This document shows positions 45,232 to 53,482 of a stretch of 64,000 nucleotides of DNA, one piece after another. Source of the stretch: Oscillospiraceae bacterium (GTDB lineage: Bacteria; Bacillota; Clostridia; Oscillospirales; Acutalibacteraceae); NCBI GenBank assembly GCA_015066015.1, contig SVPE01000003.1:62001-126000 (forward strand). The letters run 5' to 3'. Position 1 is the first letter of the stretch, and each line of letters begins with the position of its first letter. The notes below the pieces were generated by a model. It did not search any database, was not told where the DNA came from, and saw nothing but the letters and a program-made list of their open reading frames with translations. Made by a program: the position numbers and the translations under genes.

Positions 45232-45234
45232 CTA

Positions 45235-46356
45235 TCACTCCTCCTCTTCGGTTGCGTCGGAAAGCTTCTCGAGCTCATCACTGAAGGAGCTGTAGTCACC
45301 GAACATACCGGAATACTCACTCTTTTTCATAACGTGGATTGCATCGGGCTCAATAACAATGCCGATTTTTGATCCCACAGGATAATAATCCGTAGTCTGG
45401 ATCATCCACTTGAAATTATCGATATCAACAATCATTTCAAAGTGAACACCCTTGAAGGTGTTGGAGGTAATAACACCGCTGATTGTACCCTCGCCGTAAG
45501 GCACAACATCTACGTCCTCGGGACGGACAACGATATCAACCGACTCATTTACTGCAAAGCCCTTGTCAAGGCACTGGAAAACCGCACCTGAGAACTTTGC
45601 CTTGAAGTCGTCAAGCATTATGCCGTCAAGAATATTACTTTCGCCGATAAAGTCGGCAACAAAAGCATTCTTCGGCTCATTATATATATCAATGGGAGTT
45701 CCTATCTGCTGAATTTTGCCGTCATTCATAACAACAACAGTATCGCTCATTGAAAGAGCCTCCTGCTGGTCGTGAGTAACATAAATAAAGGTGATACCCA
45801 TTCTCTTCTGGATATTCTTGAGCTCAACCTGCATATCCTTACGTAGTTTGAGGTCAAGAGCGCCGAGAGGTTCGTCAAGCAGAAGAACTCTCGGTTCAAC
45901 GGCAAGAGCTCTTGCAATGGCAACTCGCTGCTGCTGACCGCCTGAAAGTGAAGCAATGTTTCTCTTCTGGAAGCCTTTGAGGTTTACAAGCTCAAGCATC
46001 TCCTGTACTTTTTTGCTTATATCCTTCTCCTTCATCTTCTTTACACGAAGACCGAAGGCAATATTATCATAAACATTAAGGTGCGGAAAAAGTGCATACC
46101 TCTGGAAAATGGTGTTTACCTGCCTTTTGTGAGGAGGAAGATTATTGATGTCCTTTCCTTCAAAGATAACCTGACCGCTGTCAGCCTCAAGAAAGCCTGC
46201 TATAATCCTCAGAGTTGTAGTTTTGCCACAGCCCGACGGGCCAAGAAATGTCATAAATTCCTTGTCCTTTATACTCAGGCTGATATTATCGAGAATTATG
46301 TCCTCGTCGTACTTTTTGGAAATATTCTGCAACTCAATAATTACACCGTTTCCCAT
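45235..46356 (-). CDS. potA: Polyamine ABC transporter ATP-binding protein PotA
   Basis: 373 residues from the ATG at 46356, with GAAAGGGG upstream. Walker [10 protein letters not shown] near 39, signature [14 protein letters not shown], Walker [12 protein letters not shown], and a C-terminal TOBE domain ([10 protein letters not shown]). First gene of potABCD; imports spermidine or putrescine. Confidence 0.95.
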   Translation of the reverse strand: MGNGVIIELQNISKKYDEDIILDNISLSIKDKEFMTFLGPSGCGKTTTLRIIAGFLEADSGQVIFEGKDINNLPPHKRQVNTIFQRYALFPHLNVYDNIAFGLRVKKMKEKDISKKVQEMLELVNLKGFQKRNIASLSGGQQQRVAIARALAVEPRVLLLDEPLGALDLKLRKDMQVELKNIQKRMGITFIYVTHDQQEALSMSDTVVVMNDGKIQQIGTPIDIYNEPKNAFVADFIGESNILDGIMLDDFKAKFSGAVFQCLDKGFAVNESVDIVVRPEDVDVVPYGEGTISGVITSNTFKGVHFEMIVDIDNFKWMIQTTDYYPVGSKIGIVIEPDAIHVMKKSEYSGMFGDYSSFSDELEKLSDATEEEE

Positions 46357-46610
46357 ATATAAACCCCTTTCCCTGCATGGTTTACAAGCCATGCCCGCTC
46401 GAATTAAGAGAAGAAAAGAGCAGAACCCTCTGTGCAGTTCCACCCTATTATCTGTAAAACAAAATATAAATCAAATTTCTGCAAATGTCAACAGTTTTTT
46501 TGTATTTTTCGGCAAAAAGTAAGACGAAAATAAGAGCATGTTTTAAAAAACTCTTTTTTTCGTCTGTTTACTCTTTTTTTCTTTGAAATGCTCAAAAAAA
46601 GTTTTTCGGC

Positions 46611-46943
46611 TCAACCGACGCTGAAAAACTCGTCCGCCTTACTCTGCAGATAGGCCTTCACATTTTCAAGGCCCTCCTCGGAAAGCTCGAAAATATTACT
46701 TTCAATGTCGTCTTCATTCCGGCTGTCAAAGGAAAGCATTCCGTAATATATGTTGGTTCTGACAAACTCTGTATCCTCTTCGTTTTTCTCAATCAATATG
46801 CGGTAATTGAAAATTCTCTGACCGATTGCACCCTTGAGCGGGTCTGTTCCCAAAGACCCCGTATAGGTGTTATAGCTTCCGCCGATTCTCGAGCCGCCGA
46901 TGAGCCATGACATAAGCGGTACAAAAACTTCTCTTTTTTCCAT
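46611..46943 (-). CDS. Conserved hypothetical protein
   Basis: 110 residues, soluble, acidic at the C-terminus. The Gly/Ser/Tyr-rich N-terminal part (LIGGSRIGGSYNTYTGSLG) is notable. RBS GGAAGA lies seven bases before the start. No family recognised. Confidence 0.55.
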   Translation of the reverse strand: MEKREVFVPLMSWLIGGSRIGGSYNTYTGSLGTDPLKGAIGQRIFNYRILIEKNEEDTEFVRTNIYYGMLSFDSRNEDDIESNIFELSEEGLENVKAYLQSKADEFFSVG

Positions 46944-46992
46944 CTTTTCATCTTCCTTTATATATTGTCATTTCATATAATAACAAATTCCT

Positions 46993-47568
46993 TCACTTTT
47001 GTAAATACTGAATTTTCATTAAATCCCTTGCAAGCAATGCCATCGACTCTCTATAGTAATTCTGCACGAAAAACGTCGGAAAAATCAGCAGACAGCTTAA
47101 AAACCACCCGAAAAATCCCAGTCTCTTTTTTGTCACAACCCATCTTTTCCCCTCTATGCACCTTGCAGAAAATCTGAAAAGCTCCCTGTAAGTATTGAAA
47201 TTTCCCGATGCAAAATAATACCTTGAAGCAAAAAGAAAAGCGTTCAATCGAAAAAAATAAACTATCCCGTTAAAAATCAGAACAAGCACAGCAAAGAAAA
47301 TCACCGTAGAAACATAAAAGGATGCCCTGGAATATTTCAGATAACAATACAGAAGCAAGGCAGTAAGAAGTGACGGCAAAAAGCACAGAAAAATATATAA
47401 AAGCTTCCTGAGATAATAGTTAAAATAAAACCTCAGCAGCGATATGCTGCGTTTCGGATTAAGATAGTAAAACACTTCACTGCCTTTAACCCGGGTTGAC
47501 TGTGTTTTCATCAGATAATATCTGTCGCTTCCGCTTCTCAGGGCACAAAGAATAAACAGTAAAAGCAT
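46993..47568 (-). CDS. Integral membrane protein of unknown function
   Basis: 191 residues with four hydrophobic stretches, near 1-10, 53-75, 85-107 and 150-170, and many Tyr, Phe and Arg residues. A RSGSDRYYLMKT segment follows the N-terminal helix. GGAGG precedes the start by about six bases. It may belong to a DUF975-like group; this is uncertain. Confidence 0.55.
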   Translation of the reverse strand: MLLLFILCALRSGSDRYYLMKTQSTRVKGSEVFYYLNPKRSISLLRFYFNYYLRKLLYIFLCFLPSLLTALLLYCYLKYSRASFYVSTVIFFAVLVLIFNGIVYFFRLNAFLFASRYYFASGNFNTYRELFRFSARCIEGKRWVVTKKRLGFFGWFLSCLLIFPTFFVQNYYRESMALLARDLMKIQYLQK

Positions 47569-47644
47569 ACTCCCCTCCTGAAAAAAAGGTACGCTTTAAG
47601 TATTGCCGCAAAAAGCGTTATGTAGACTCACAATAAAATAAAAA

Positions 47645-47670
47645 AACGGTGCAGCTCAACGCCAACACCG
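47645..47670 (-). terminator. Terminator after the Thr-rich lipoprotein gene
   Basis: ACGGTG/CACCGT 6-bp stem with a 14-base loop. A run of seven T residues follows on the minus strand. Confidence 0.6.
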
Positions 47671-47687
47671 TATTTTTACAGAATCTT

Positions 47688-48506
47688 TTATATTACAACC
47701 TCATATGCATAGTTGTATTTTGTAGCCGTTTTATTCTCAAGGAAGCCCTCAGGAATTGTGAATGAAACGGTGCTGCCTGATGTATCGATTTCATAATCAT
47801 TCATATTAAGATACACATACTGTCTGCCGTCACCGTCAGTAGCCGAGGAAATCTGGAGCATTGCACCCTCATCCATTTCAACGCCGTCAATATAAACTGC
47901 AACGCGCATTGAGTTTGATTTGATTTTTCCGCCCCATCCGTCAGGCTCGATTGTAGCAAAAATTCTTCCCTGAGTGTCAGTGCCCCAGTCATTTGCAACA
48001 ACATATACACCTTCGGGCTCAGCCTTTGTGGTGGGCTGTGTTGTTGTAACGGGTGACTGTGCCTTGGTTGTGCTTGCTGTTGTCGGCACAACGGGAGACA
48101 CGGGAATTGTAGTTGAAGGAATTGTCTGCCAGGTAGTGGGCACTGTCCTTGTGGTTGTATAGCTCGGAGCGGTGATAACACCTGATGTGTTATATGTGAT
48201 GTTGTTATATGGGTTTGTTGTGGAAGAGGTCTGCTGACCTGATACACCCGGATTCTGCACCGCACCGGGTACAAATTTAGTTGTTATGTTTGCAAGTGCC
48301 GGTACCGTCTTACTCTGATTTGTTGTAAGAACATATGTAGAGCCAACCGCACCTGAATTGTTTCCCTGCTGAGTTGCCGATATACCCGGGGAATAATATC
48401 CTGTGCTAAGGGGGTCAAGCGTTGTCTGGTCTTCGTTATTATCGCCACAGGCAGTAAAAACAACTGCCACTGTAAGTATAAGTACAAGTGCCATTATTTT
48501 ACGCAA
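47688..48506 (-). CDS. Thr/Ser/Pro-rich lipoprotein
   Basis: 272 residues with a probable TTG start at 48506: AAGGAGG lies eight bases before it, whereas the two upstream ATG codons fall before or on the RBS. Lipoprotein signal with VFTAC (Cys at about 20). Residues 30-165 are low-complexity Thr/Ser/Pro/Gln, a cell-wall spanning linker. The C-terminal 100 residues form a compact beta-rich domain (VVANDWGTDTQGRIFATIEPD). Surface tethered; function unknown. Confidence 0.7.
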   Translation of the reverse strand: MRKIMALVLILTVAVVFTACGDNNEDQTTLDPLSTGYYSPGISATQQGNNSGAVGSTYVLTTNQSKTVPALANITTKFVPGAVQNPGVSGQQTSSTTNPYNNITYNTSGVITAPSYTTTRTVPTTWQTIPSTTIPVSPVVPTTASTTKAQSPVTTTQPTTKAEPEGVYVVANDWGTDTQGRIFATIEPDGWGGKIKSNSMRVAVYIDGVEMDEGAMLQISSATDGDGRQYVYLNMNDYEIDTSGSTVSFTIPEGFLENKTATKYNYAYEVVI

Positions 48507-48585
48507 CGTAACCGCCTCCTTCATAATCATTATAATACCACAGAATTATACATCAAGCAAATGTTAAAGTCAAATGATTTTCTCT

Positions 48586-49194
48586 TTAATTTACAAATAA
48601 TTGAGAATTATTCTTTATATATTCTGCACCCGCAAGCTTAATCTGACTTAAAATGTCATTTTCATCTGCAAAAGTCTGTAATCTGTCAATTTCCGCCTGA
48701 CTCCACGAGGTTGTAAGATCCTTGTCATCATACATAAGTCTTACCTTTTCCACCCTGTCGGCAAAGTCCTTCATACCGATAAGAAGAAGCGCCTTTGTGA
48801 TTTCCATTCTCAGTATATCGCCGTTTTCGCTGAAGAAGTCCTGTACACTCTTTTCCTGGGTAAAGACATCAAGGATGTAAATGTATCTTTTTTCCTCTGA
48901 CAGAAGCATAAACTCCTTTTCCATATCATCCTTTTTCTGCAAAAACACCTGATAAGAAAGTGCCACGCCCTCGAGAGTCTCACTGCTGTCGCTTTCAGCT
49001 ATAGCCTTTTGTGTAAGAGGCACATACTTTTCCTTAAGTGCAAGAAGATGCTTTATCTCAGCCTCCTGATTTCTGTAGGAGGTTCTGTAGCGCTTATAGG
49101 ATTTGCCTGCAAAATAAAACACAAATGCCGCAACGACGCACACTGCAACAAATATTAATGCAAGATACCAGTATTCATTAAACCATTCAGCCAT
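48586..49194 (-). CDS. Membrane-anchored helical protein of unknown function
   Basis: 202 residues. One N-terminal membrane helix (YLALIFVAVCVVAAFVFYFA, 9-28) is followed by a basic patch and a long charged helical region. Its start overlaps the rsmI stop by one base (TAATG), so it is coupled to rsmI. Not recognised. Confidence 0.6.
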   Translation of the reverse strand: MAEWFNEYWYLALIFVAVCVVAAFVFYFAGKSYKRYRTSYRNQEAEIKHLLALKEKYVPLTQKAIAESDSSETLEGVALSYQVFLQKKDDMEKEFMLLSEEKRYIYILDVFTQEKSVQDFFSENGDILRMEITKALLLIGMKDFADRVEKVRLMYDDKDLTTSWSQAEIDRLQTFADENDILSQIKLAGAEYIKNNSQLFVN

Positions 49195-50021
49195 TATTCT
49201 TCCTCCTGCAAGGCTTTATAGATATCGCCTTTTTTTATTCCTGTTTCCTTTGCAGCCTGCTTTGCCGCCATACTTATGCCCATACCGTTTTCAAGATAGG
49301 TTTTCGCGAGGCTGAGCGCATCCTCCAAAGTAACATCCTCTTCAGCTTCCGTCTTACCCTCTATTACAAGCACAAACTCACCCTTCGGAGCTTCTGCCTC
49401 GTATTTTTCAATCGCAAGGGAAATTGTTGTTCTTATTACCTCTTCGTGGATTTTTGTTATCTCGCGCACAAGGGCAATCCGTCTGTCACCCAGAGCCTTG
49501 TAAAAATCTCTGAGTGTTGCAAGCAGCTTATGAGGTGCCTCGTAAAACACAAGTGTGCGCTTTTCGTTTCTGATTTCCTCAAGATGCTCACGGCGGCTTA
49601 CCTTATTCATACTCAGAAAGCCCTCAAAGGTGAAACGGCTTACAGGCAGTCCCGAAAGTGCTATTGCAGCAACAAAGGCCGACGGTCCCGGCACTGCATT
49701 TACCGTTACTCCCCTTTCGTGACAAAGCTCAACAAGGTCTTCACCCGGGTCGGAAACGGCAGGCATTCCCGCATCGGTAACAAGTGCGCAACTTTCACCG
49801 TTGAGAATCCGTGAAACAATAAGCTCACCCTTTTCTCTGCGGTTATGCTCAAAATAGCTTATAAGAGGCTTTTTTATGCCGAAATGGTTCAGCAGCTTAA
49901 GGCTGACTCTTGTATCCTCGGCGGCTATGAAGTCCACCTGAGCGAGTGTATCCACTGCCCTTGGCGACATATCACCGAGATTTCCTATAGGTGTTCCCAC
50001 CACGTATAAAATTCCTGACAT
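49194..50021 (-). CDS. rsmI: 16S rRNA (cytidine-1402-2'-O)-methyltransferase RsmI
   Basis: 275 residues from the ATG at 50021 with GGAG six bases upstream. The tetrapyrrole-methylase fold motifs YVVGTPIGNLGDMSPRA and DAGMPAVSDPGEDLV are clear; a C-terminal helix-turn-helix-like tail (ISMAAKQAAKETGIKKGD) is typical. It methylates C1402 of 16S rRNA. Normally adjacent to a TrmN6-type gene; here 0.9 kb of repeats intervenes. Confidence 0.94.
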   Translation of the reverse strand: MSGILYVVGTPIGNLGDMSPRAVDTLAQVDFIAAEDTRVSLKLLNHFGIKKPLISYFEHNRREKGELIVSRILNGESCALVTDAGMPAVSDPGEDLVELCHERGVTVNAVPGPSAFVAAIALSGLPVSRFTFEGFLSMNKVSRREHLEEIRNEKRTLVFYEAPHKLLATLRDFYKALGDRRIALVREITKIHEEVIRTTISLAIEKYEAEAPKGEFVLVIEGKTEAEEDVTLEDALSLAKTYLENGMGISMAAKQAAKETGIKKGDIYKALQEEE

Positions 50022-50080
50022 ACAAATCTCCTTTATTCTGCAGGTATAATTCCGGGATTGATTGCGGAGTGAGGGGTACA

Positions 50081-50198
50081 CGGGGAGGCGGACGCGCCTG
50101 CGGCGCGTTACACAGAGAAAAACTGCTTCCACGCCAACGGAAGTAGTTTTTCTCTGTGTCTTTGGCTTTACCCGAAGGAAAGCCAAAGCGCCTCCCCG
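50081..50198. repeat. Cloverleaf repeat, copy C
   Basis: Outer stem CGGGGAGGCG/CGCCTCCCCG (50081-50090, 50189-50198). Arm 1 is ACGCGCC/GGCGCGT. Arm 2 is a 20-bp stem at 50111-50130/50139-50158 with a single G-T wobble. Arm 3 is CTTTGGCTTT/AAAGCCAAAG (50160-50169, 50179-50188). Confidence 0.9.
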
Positions 50199-50954
50199 CC
50201 TCTTCCCTTTAAATCCTGATTATCCTTTTATAATCAGCTGATTTACCTTTACGCTAAAACCAACTCTGCGGAGTTTAACTTTCAGTAGAGTGTTAACCTG
50301 TCCGCGACCGCAATTCTGCATTCAAAATCGCAGGCATTGCTGACTTTCGGGCGGACTTTACAAGGTAATTCAACACTGCTTCCTTCCCCGGAACGCTTCA
50401 AGGCCGCGTGGGCCTCTTACTTTTAGACTCTTGCGGTTCCCAAAATTCATTACGTCTTGGAGCGCCTATGAATTTTGACCGCTGCGCCATCCTCACCTCG
50501 CTTCATCGTCCGCCGAACGCGCTTCGGTGACGATGCTTGCAACAAAAGTAAGCAAAAATACGCTTTTTACGGGTGGAGGGCCGCAGTGGCGATTAATTTT
50601 CCGTCACTGTTTGGATGTAAAGGTCGGTTACTGTGTATTATCAAAATAATGTTTTAACCAAAAAGCCGTCCTTACGGAAAATTAATATTACTACTTGAGG
50701 GGCTTCAGGCAAATGCTCACGTACAAAGTGGTTTCAGAAACGTTTTACTCGTCCGTTCGCTTCTTATGCAATGTCCCACACGGTCGTTGATGGTCTCCCT
50801 TCACGACTGCCTTCAACAGCTTACGTCCCGACAGTCGCGAGCCGCTACAGGGTGATTTTAGCAGCTTGGGTCGGGTAAGTGAGTTTTTATCGCCATAGGC
50901 GATTATATGCCTCGGCTATCCGCCTCGGCAATTGTGCATTGTGAATTATAAATT
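50199..50954. other. Hairpin-rich non-coding block between rsmI and the trmN6-like gene
   Basis: No supportable gene in about 755 bases. Perfect inverted repeats are CAAAATTCAT/ATGAATTTTG (50441-50450, 50468-50477), ATTAATTTTCCGT/ACGGAAAATTAAT (50592-50604, 50674-50686) and ATCGCC/GGCGAT (50889-50903). A CATCGTC/GACGATG pair lies near 50506-50536. The start of the block (50260-50325) is shared with 53060-53125. It could be a structured RNA or a composite repeat. Confidence 0.6.
50260..50325. repeat. 66-bp module, copy 1
   Basis: About 55 of 66 positions match 53060-53125 by hand count, with no gaps. It contains CCAACTCTGCGGAG at the start and CGCGACCG near the end. It begins 61 bases after cloverleaf copy C. 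Confidence 0.75.
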
Positions 50955-51698
50955 CTACTGATGTCCGTCCATATAATCGCCGAACATACCGCGGAATTCC
51001 TGAGTCGGGTTTCCGTTTTCATCCTTCATCACAAGGTTTTTTTCAACAGTTACTCCACTTTTCCCTCCCATTTTCCCCTCTACAAGCACAAGCCAGGGAG
51101 CCTTGCCCTCTCTTTCAGTCACAAAACGGATTCTCTTGCACTCAAGTCCGTTATTTCGAAGGGATACTATTATATCACAAAGTCTTTCCGGTCGGTGGCA
51201 CATACAGAAGCGCCCACCGTATCTGAGAAGCTTTTTTGCAGCAGCAGCGGCATCCTCAACGGTGCAGCAGACCTCGTGTCTTGCAATTCGCTCTGCCTCG
51301 CTGACGCTTTCTATACCCGAACCCACCGGCTTATAGGGAGGATTCATAGTAACAAGGTCAAATCCTCCCTTGGAAAGCGCACCGCCGAAATCACGAAGGT
51401 CGCAGTTTACGGGAATGATTCTCCCCTTTATACCGTTAAGCTCAAGAGACCTTTCAAGCTGAGAAACCGCTTTAGGCTGAATATCAACTGCATAGACCTC
51501 CCTCGTTTCACCCTTACACCAGATAAGAGGTATTATTCCGCAGCCCGTACCCATATCGCAGGCAACGTCTTTTCTTTTTATTGAGGCAAAGTTTGCAAGT
51601 AAAATTGCATCTGTGCCGAAGGTATGGCTCGGAGAAACGATTATCTGCATACCGTTTCCGAGAGGCTCGATTTTTTCATCAGGTAAAATACTACACAT
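50955..51698 (-). CDS. TrmN6-like N6-adenine methyltransferase
   Basis: 247 residues from the ATG at 51698, eight bases after GGAGG. SAM motif ACDMGTGCGIIPL near 47-59 and the catalytic NPPYKPVGSG near 120. It matches the tRNA1(Val) A37 N6-methyltransferase family (YfiC/YabB). Normally next to rsmI in Firmicutes. Confidence 0.88.
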   Translation of the reverse strand: MCSILPDEKIEPLGNGMQIIVSPSHTFGTDAILLANFASIKRKDVACDMGTGCGIIPLIWCKGETREVYAVDIQPKAVSQLERSLELNGIKGRIIPVNCDLRDFGGALSKGGFDLVTMNPPYKPVGSGIESVSEAERIARHEVCCTVEDAAAAAKKLLRYGGRFCMCHRPERLCDIIVSLRNNGLECKRIRFVTEREGKAPWLVLVEGKMGGKSGVTVEKNLVMKDENGNPTQEFRGMFGDYMDGHQ

Positions 51699-51919
51699 CT
51701 GTTTCACCTCCGGGGGACGATTATTTATATAATAATTTATCATAATTATGTAAAAAAAGCAACAGAAAGAGCAAATTTATAAGATTGGGACAATTATTTT
51801 GCCGAAAACAATCAACGTTACGTTTGTTCACTAATATTTTATCTAAATTTGTCATATTTTGTTATTAAAAAACGGCTAAAAACATCGTATTTTCAATGTT
51901 TAATTAAAATATTTTATAA

Positions 51920-51930
51920 TTTCGACAAAA
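51920..51930. promoter_or_regulatory. Spo0A box upstream of spo0A
   Basis: TTTCGACAAAA is the exact reverse complement of the 0A box TTTTGTCGAAA. It lies seven bases upstream of the -35 of the spo0A promoter, suggesting autoregulation. Confidence 0.65.
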
Positions 51931-51936
51931 TTCTAC

Positions 51937-51965
51937 TTGAAATATATTCACTTATATGATAATAT
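51937..51965 (+). promoter_or_regulatory. Promoter of spo0A
   Basis: TTGAAA (51937-51942), 17-base spacer, TAATAT (51960-51965). The 0A box lies just upstream. Confidence 0.65.
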
Positions 51966-52004
51966 CATTTCGTTAAATATTTTCACATAAAGGAGTAAAA
52001 AACC

Positions 52005-52772
52005 ATGAACAAGCAAATAAGCATTTTAATGACTAAGGATTCAAATGAATTTTCAACTCACTGTGCCGGTTTTCTCACATCTCTGGGATATAATGTCAAG
52101 TGCATCCCCAAAGACGGAAGCGTTGTGATTGATGAAATAAAAAGCTTTCAGCCCGATGTTGTACTTATGGACGTTTTTATGGCAAAGGTAGATGCTCTTG
52201 GCGTTCTTTCAAAATTAAAAGAGCAAAAGCTCGAAAAGAAGCCTGCAATTGCACTTATGTCCTCTGTTGATAACCCCGCATTCGAAAAAGAGCTTCTCAG
52301 TGAAGGTGCAAGCTATTATTTCATCAAGCCCTTTGAGCTGAATATGCTTGCAGGCAGAATAAACAATCTTTTCAACTGGAACAACCAGCAGGAAGAAAAA
52401 CCTGCAAGAAGCCGCGAAGACCAGCTCGAAAAGGTCATCTCTTCAATAATGAGACAAATCGGTGTACCCGCCCACATCAAAGGCTACGAATATCTCCGTC
52501 AGGCGATCATCCTGACCGTCAACGAGCCTGAGCTGATGCACGCCGTTACAAAAGCACTCTACCCTACCGTTGCAAAAACAAACGGTACTACCTCATCACG
52601 CGTTGAAAGAGCAATCCGTCACGCCATTGAGGTTGCCTGGGACAGAGGTGATGTTGACGTGCTTTCATCCTACTTCGGTTACACCATACAGAATTCACGT
52701 GGCAAACCTACTAACTCAGAATTCATCGCAATGATAAGCGACAAGCTGAGACTCGACCTTAAAGCAGGTTAA
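52005..52772 (+). CDS. spo0A: Sporulation master regulator Spo0A
   Basis: 255 residues. Receiver domain 1-120 with phospho-acceptor Asp56 (VVLMDVFM) and Lys108 (YYFIKPF). The acidic pair that binds Mg is KD (Lys11-Asp12) instead of the usual DD. The C-terminal effector domain (about 145-252) is well conserved: [32 protein letters not shown] and [10 protein letters not shown]-like [23 protein letters not shown]. It sits alone, without spoIVB upstream, the usual neighbour. Confidence 0.95.
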   Translation: MNKQISILMTKDSNEFSTHCAGFLTSLGYNVKCIPKDGSVVIDEIKSFQPDVVLMDVFMAKVDALGVLSKLKEQKLEKKPAIALMSSVDNPAFEKELLSEGASYYFIKPFELNMLAGRINNLFNWNNQQEEKPARSREDQLEKVISSIMRQIGVPAHIKGYEYLRQAIILTVNEPELMHAVTKALYPTVAKTNGTTSSRVERAIRHAIEVAWDRGDVDVLSSYFGYTIQNSRGKPTNSEFIAMISDKLRLDLKAG

Positions 52773-52878
52773 CAGCTTCAATTGACAATTTTATAATCGA
52801 ACATCCGAAAACGCTCTGCGGAAATAAACCTCCACTCACCCGATGATTTATTTTCAGGGAGCTTACGGGCAAGGGATA

Positions 52879-52996
52879 CGGGGAGGCCGAACGGGCTTCG
52901 CCCGTTCCCACGAAGAAAATCCGCTTCCGGGAAAAAGGAAGCGGATTTTCTTCGTGGCTTTGGCTTTCCCGCAGGAGAAGCCAAAGTGCCTCCCCG
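52879..52996. repeat. Cloverleaf repeat, copy D
   Basis: Outer stem CGGGGAGGC/GCCTCCCCG (52879-52887, 52988-52996). Arm 1 is GAACGGGC/GCCCGTTC. Arm 2 is a perfect 21-bp stem at 52908-52928/52937-52957. Arm 3 is CTTTGGCTT/AAGCCAAAG (52958-52966, 52978-52986). It lies in the convergent gap between spo0A and rpoC. Confidence 0.92.
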
Positions 52997-53059
52997 CCTG
53001 ATTTACCTTCACCCCACAACTAACACTTTATAATCAACCTATTAACTGTCACCCGGAAG

Positions 53060-53125
53060 CCAACTCTGCGGAGATTTACTTTCAGCAGAGCATTGACTCG
53101 CCCGCGACCGAATTTCTGCATTCAA
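53060..53125. repeat. 66-bp module, copy 2
   Basis: Second copy of the module at 50260-50325, 64 bases after cloverleaf copy D, the same relative place and orientation as beside copy C. Confidence 0.75.
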
Positions 53126-53482
53126 CCACCGTTCTTACACATTAAAAAGGGGTTGTCGAAAAGTATTTTCGACAAGCTGTCGGACTGTTGAGAAAGGGGC
53201 AAGATGCCCTTTTTCTTCGCCCCGAAGGCGTACAGTGGTACTCCGAGAGGGCGAAAAAATGGCAAAACAATGCAAAAATGGTCGGGATTCGATGTCCTGA
53301 CCATTTTTCTTTGTAGTGTTGCTTTTGATTTTTATCACATCAACGTTTTTGCGCGTTTCTGTGCATTGTTGTTCTTGTGACTTTATCGACAGTCTGAAGC
53401 ACCGCCTTTTTCAAGACGGTGCTTTAATTTTATATCGGATCAGTAATCCGTTTCATTCGACTCATGTGAATTATGAATAGAA
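53126..53482. other. Hairpin-rich non-coding stretch before rpoC
   Basis: No gene seen. It holds a perfect TTGTCGAAAA/TTTTCGACAA hairpin (53153-53175), a GGGC/GCCC hairpin with a T-run near 53193-53215, and an AAAAATGGTC/GACCATTTTT hairpin (53274-53308). Copy 2 of the 36-bp repeat (53356-53391) and a GCACCG/CGGTGC hairpin just after it complete the stretch. It resembles a composite element similar to the 38.7-kb region. Confidence 0.55.

Noticed and set aside
50475-50657. 60-codon open frame in the rsmI-trmN6 gap
   Set aside because: Low-similarity sequence across perfect inverted repeats, no RBS; better explained as non-coding structure.
50199-50954. RNase P RNA, tmRNA or SRP RNA
   Set aside because: I looked on both strands for the conserved core sequences of these RNAs and found none.
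50961-51584. 207-codon open frame on the plus strand
   Set aside because: Lies opposite the TrmN6-like gene, which has clear SAM and NPPY motifs. It has no recognisable domain and no RBS.
52879-52996. tRNA gene suggested by the cloverleaf shape
   Set aside because: Outer stem and long 21-bp arm do not fit tRNA; there is no T-loop or anticodon-loop consensus. Other copies differ in arm sequence.
53153-53308. Insertion-sequence remnant
   Set aside because: Perfect short hairpins are present, but there is no transposase-like frame and no matched terminal repeats bounding a unit.
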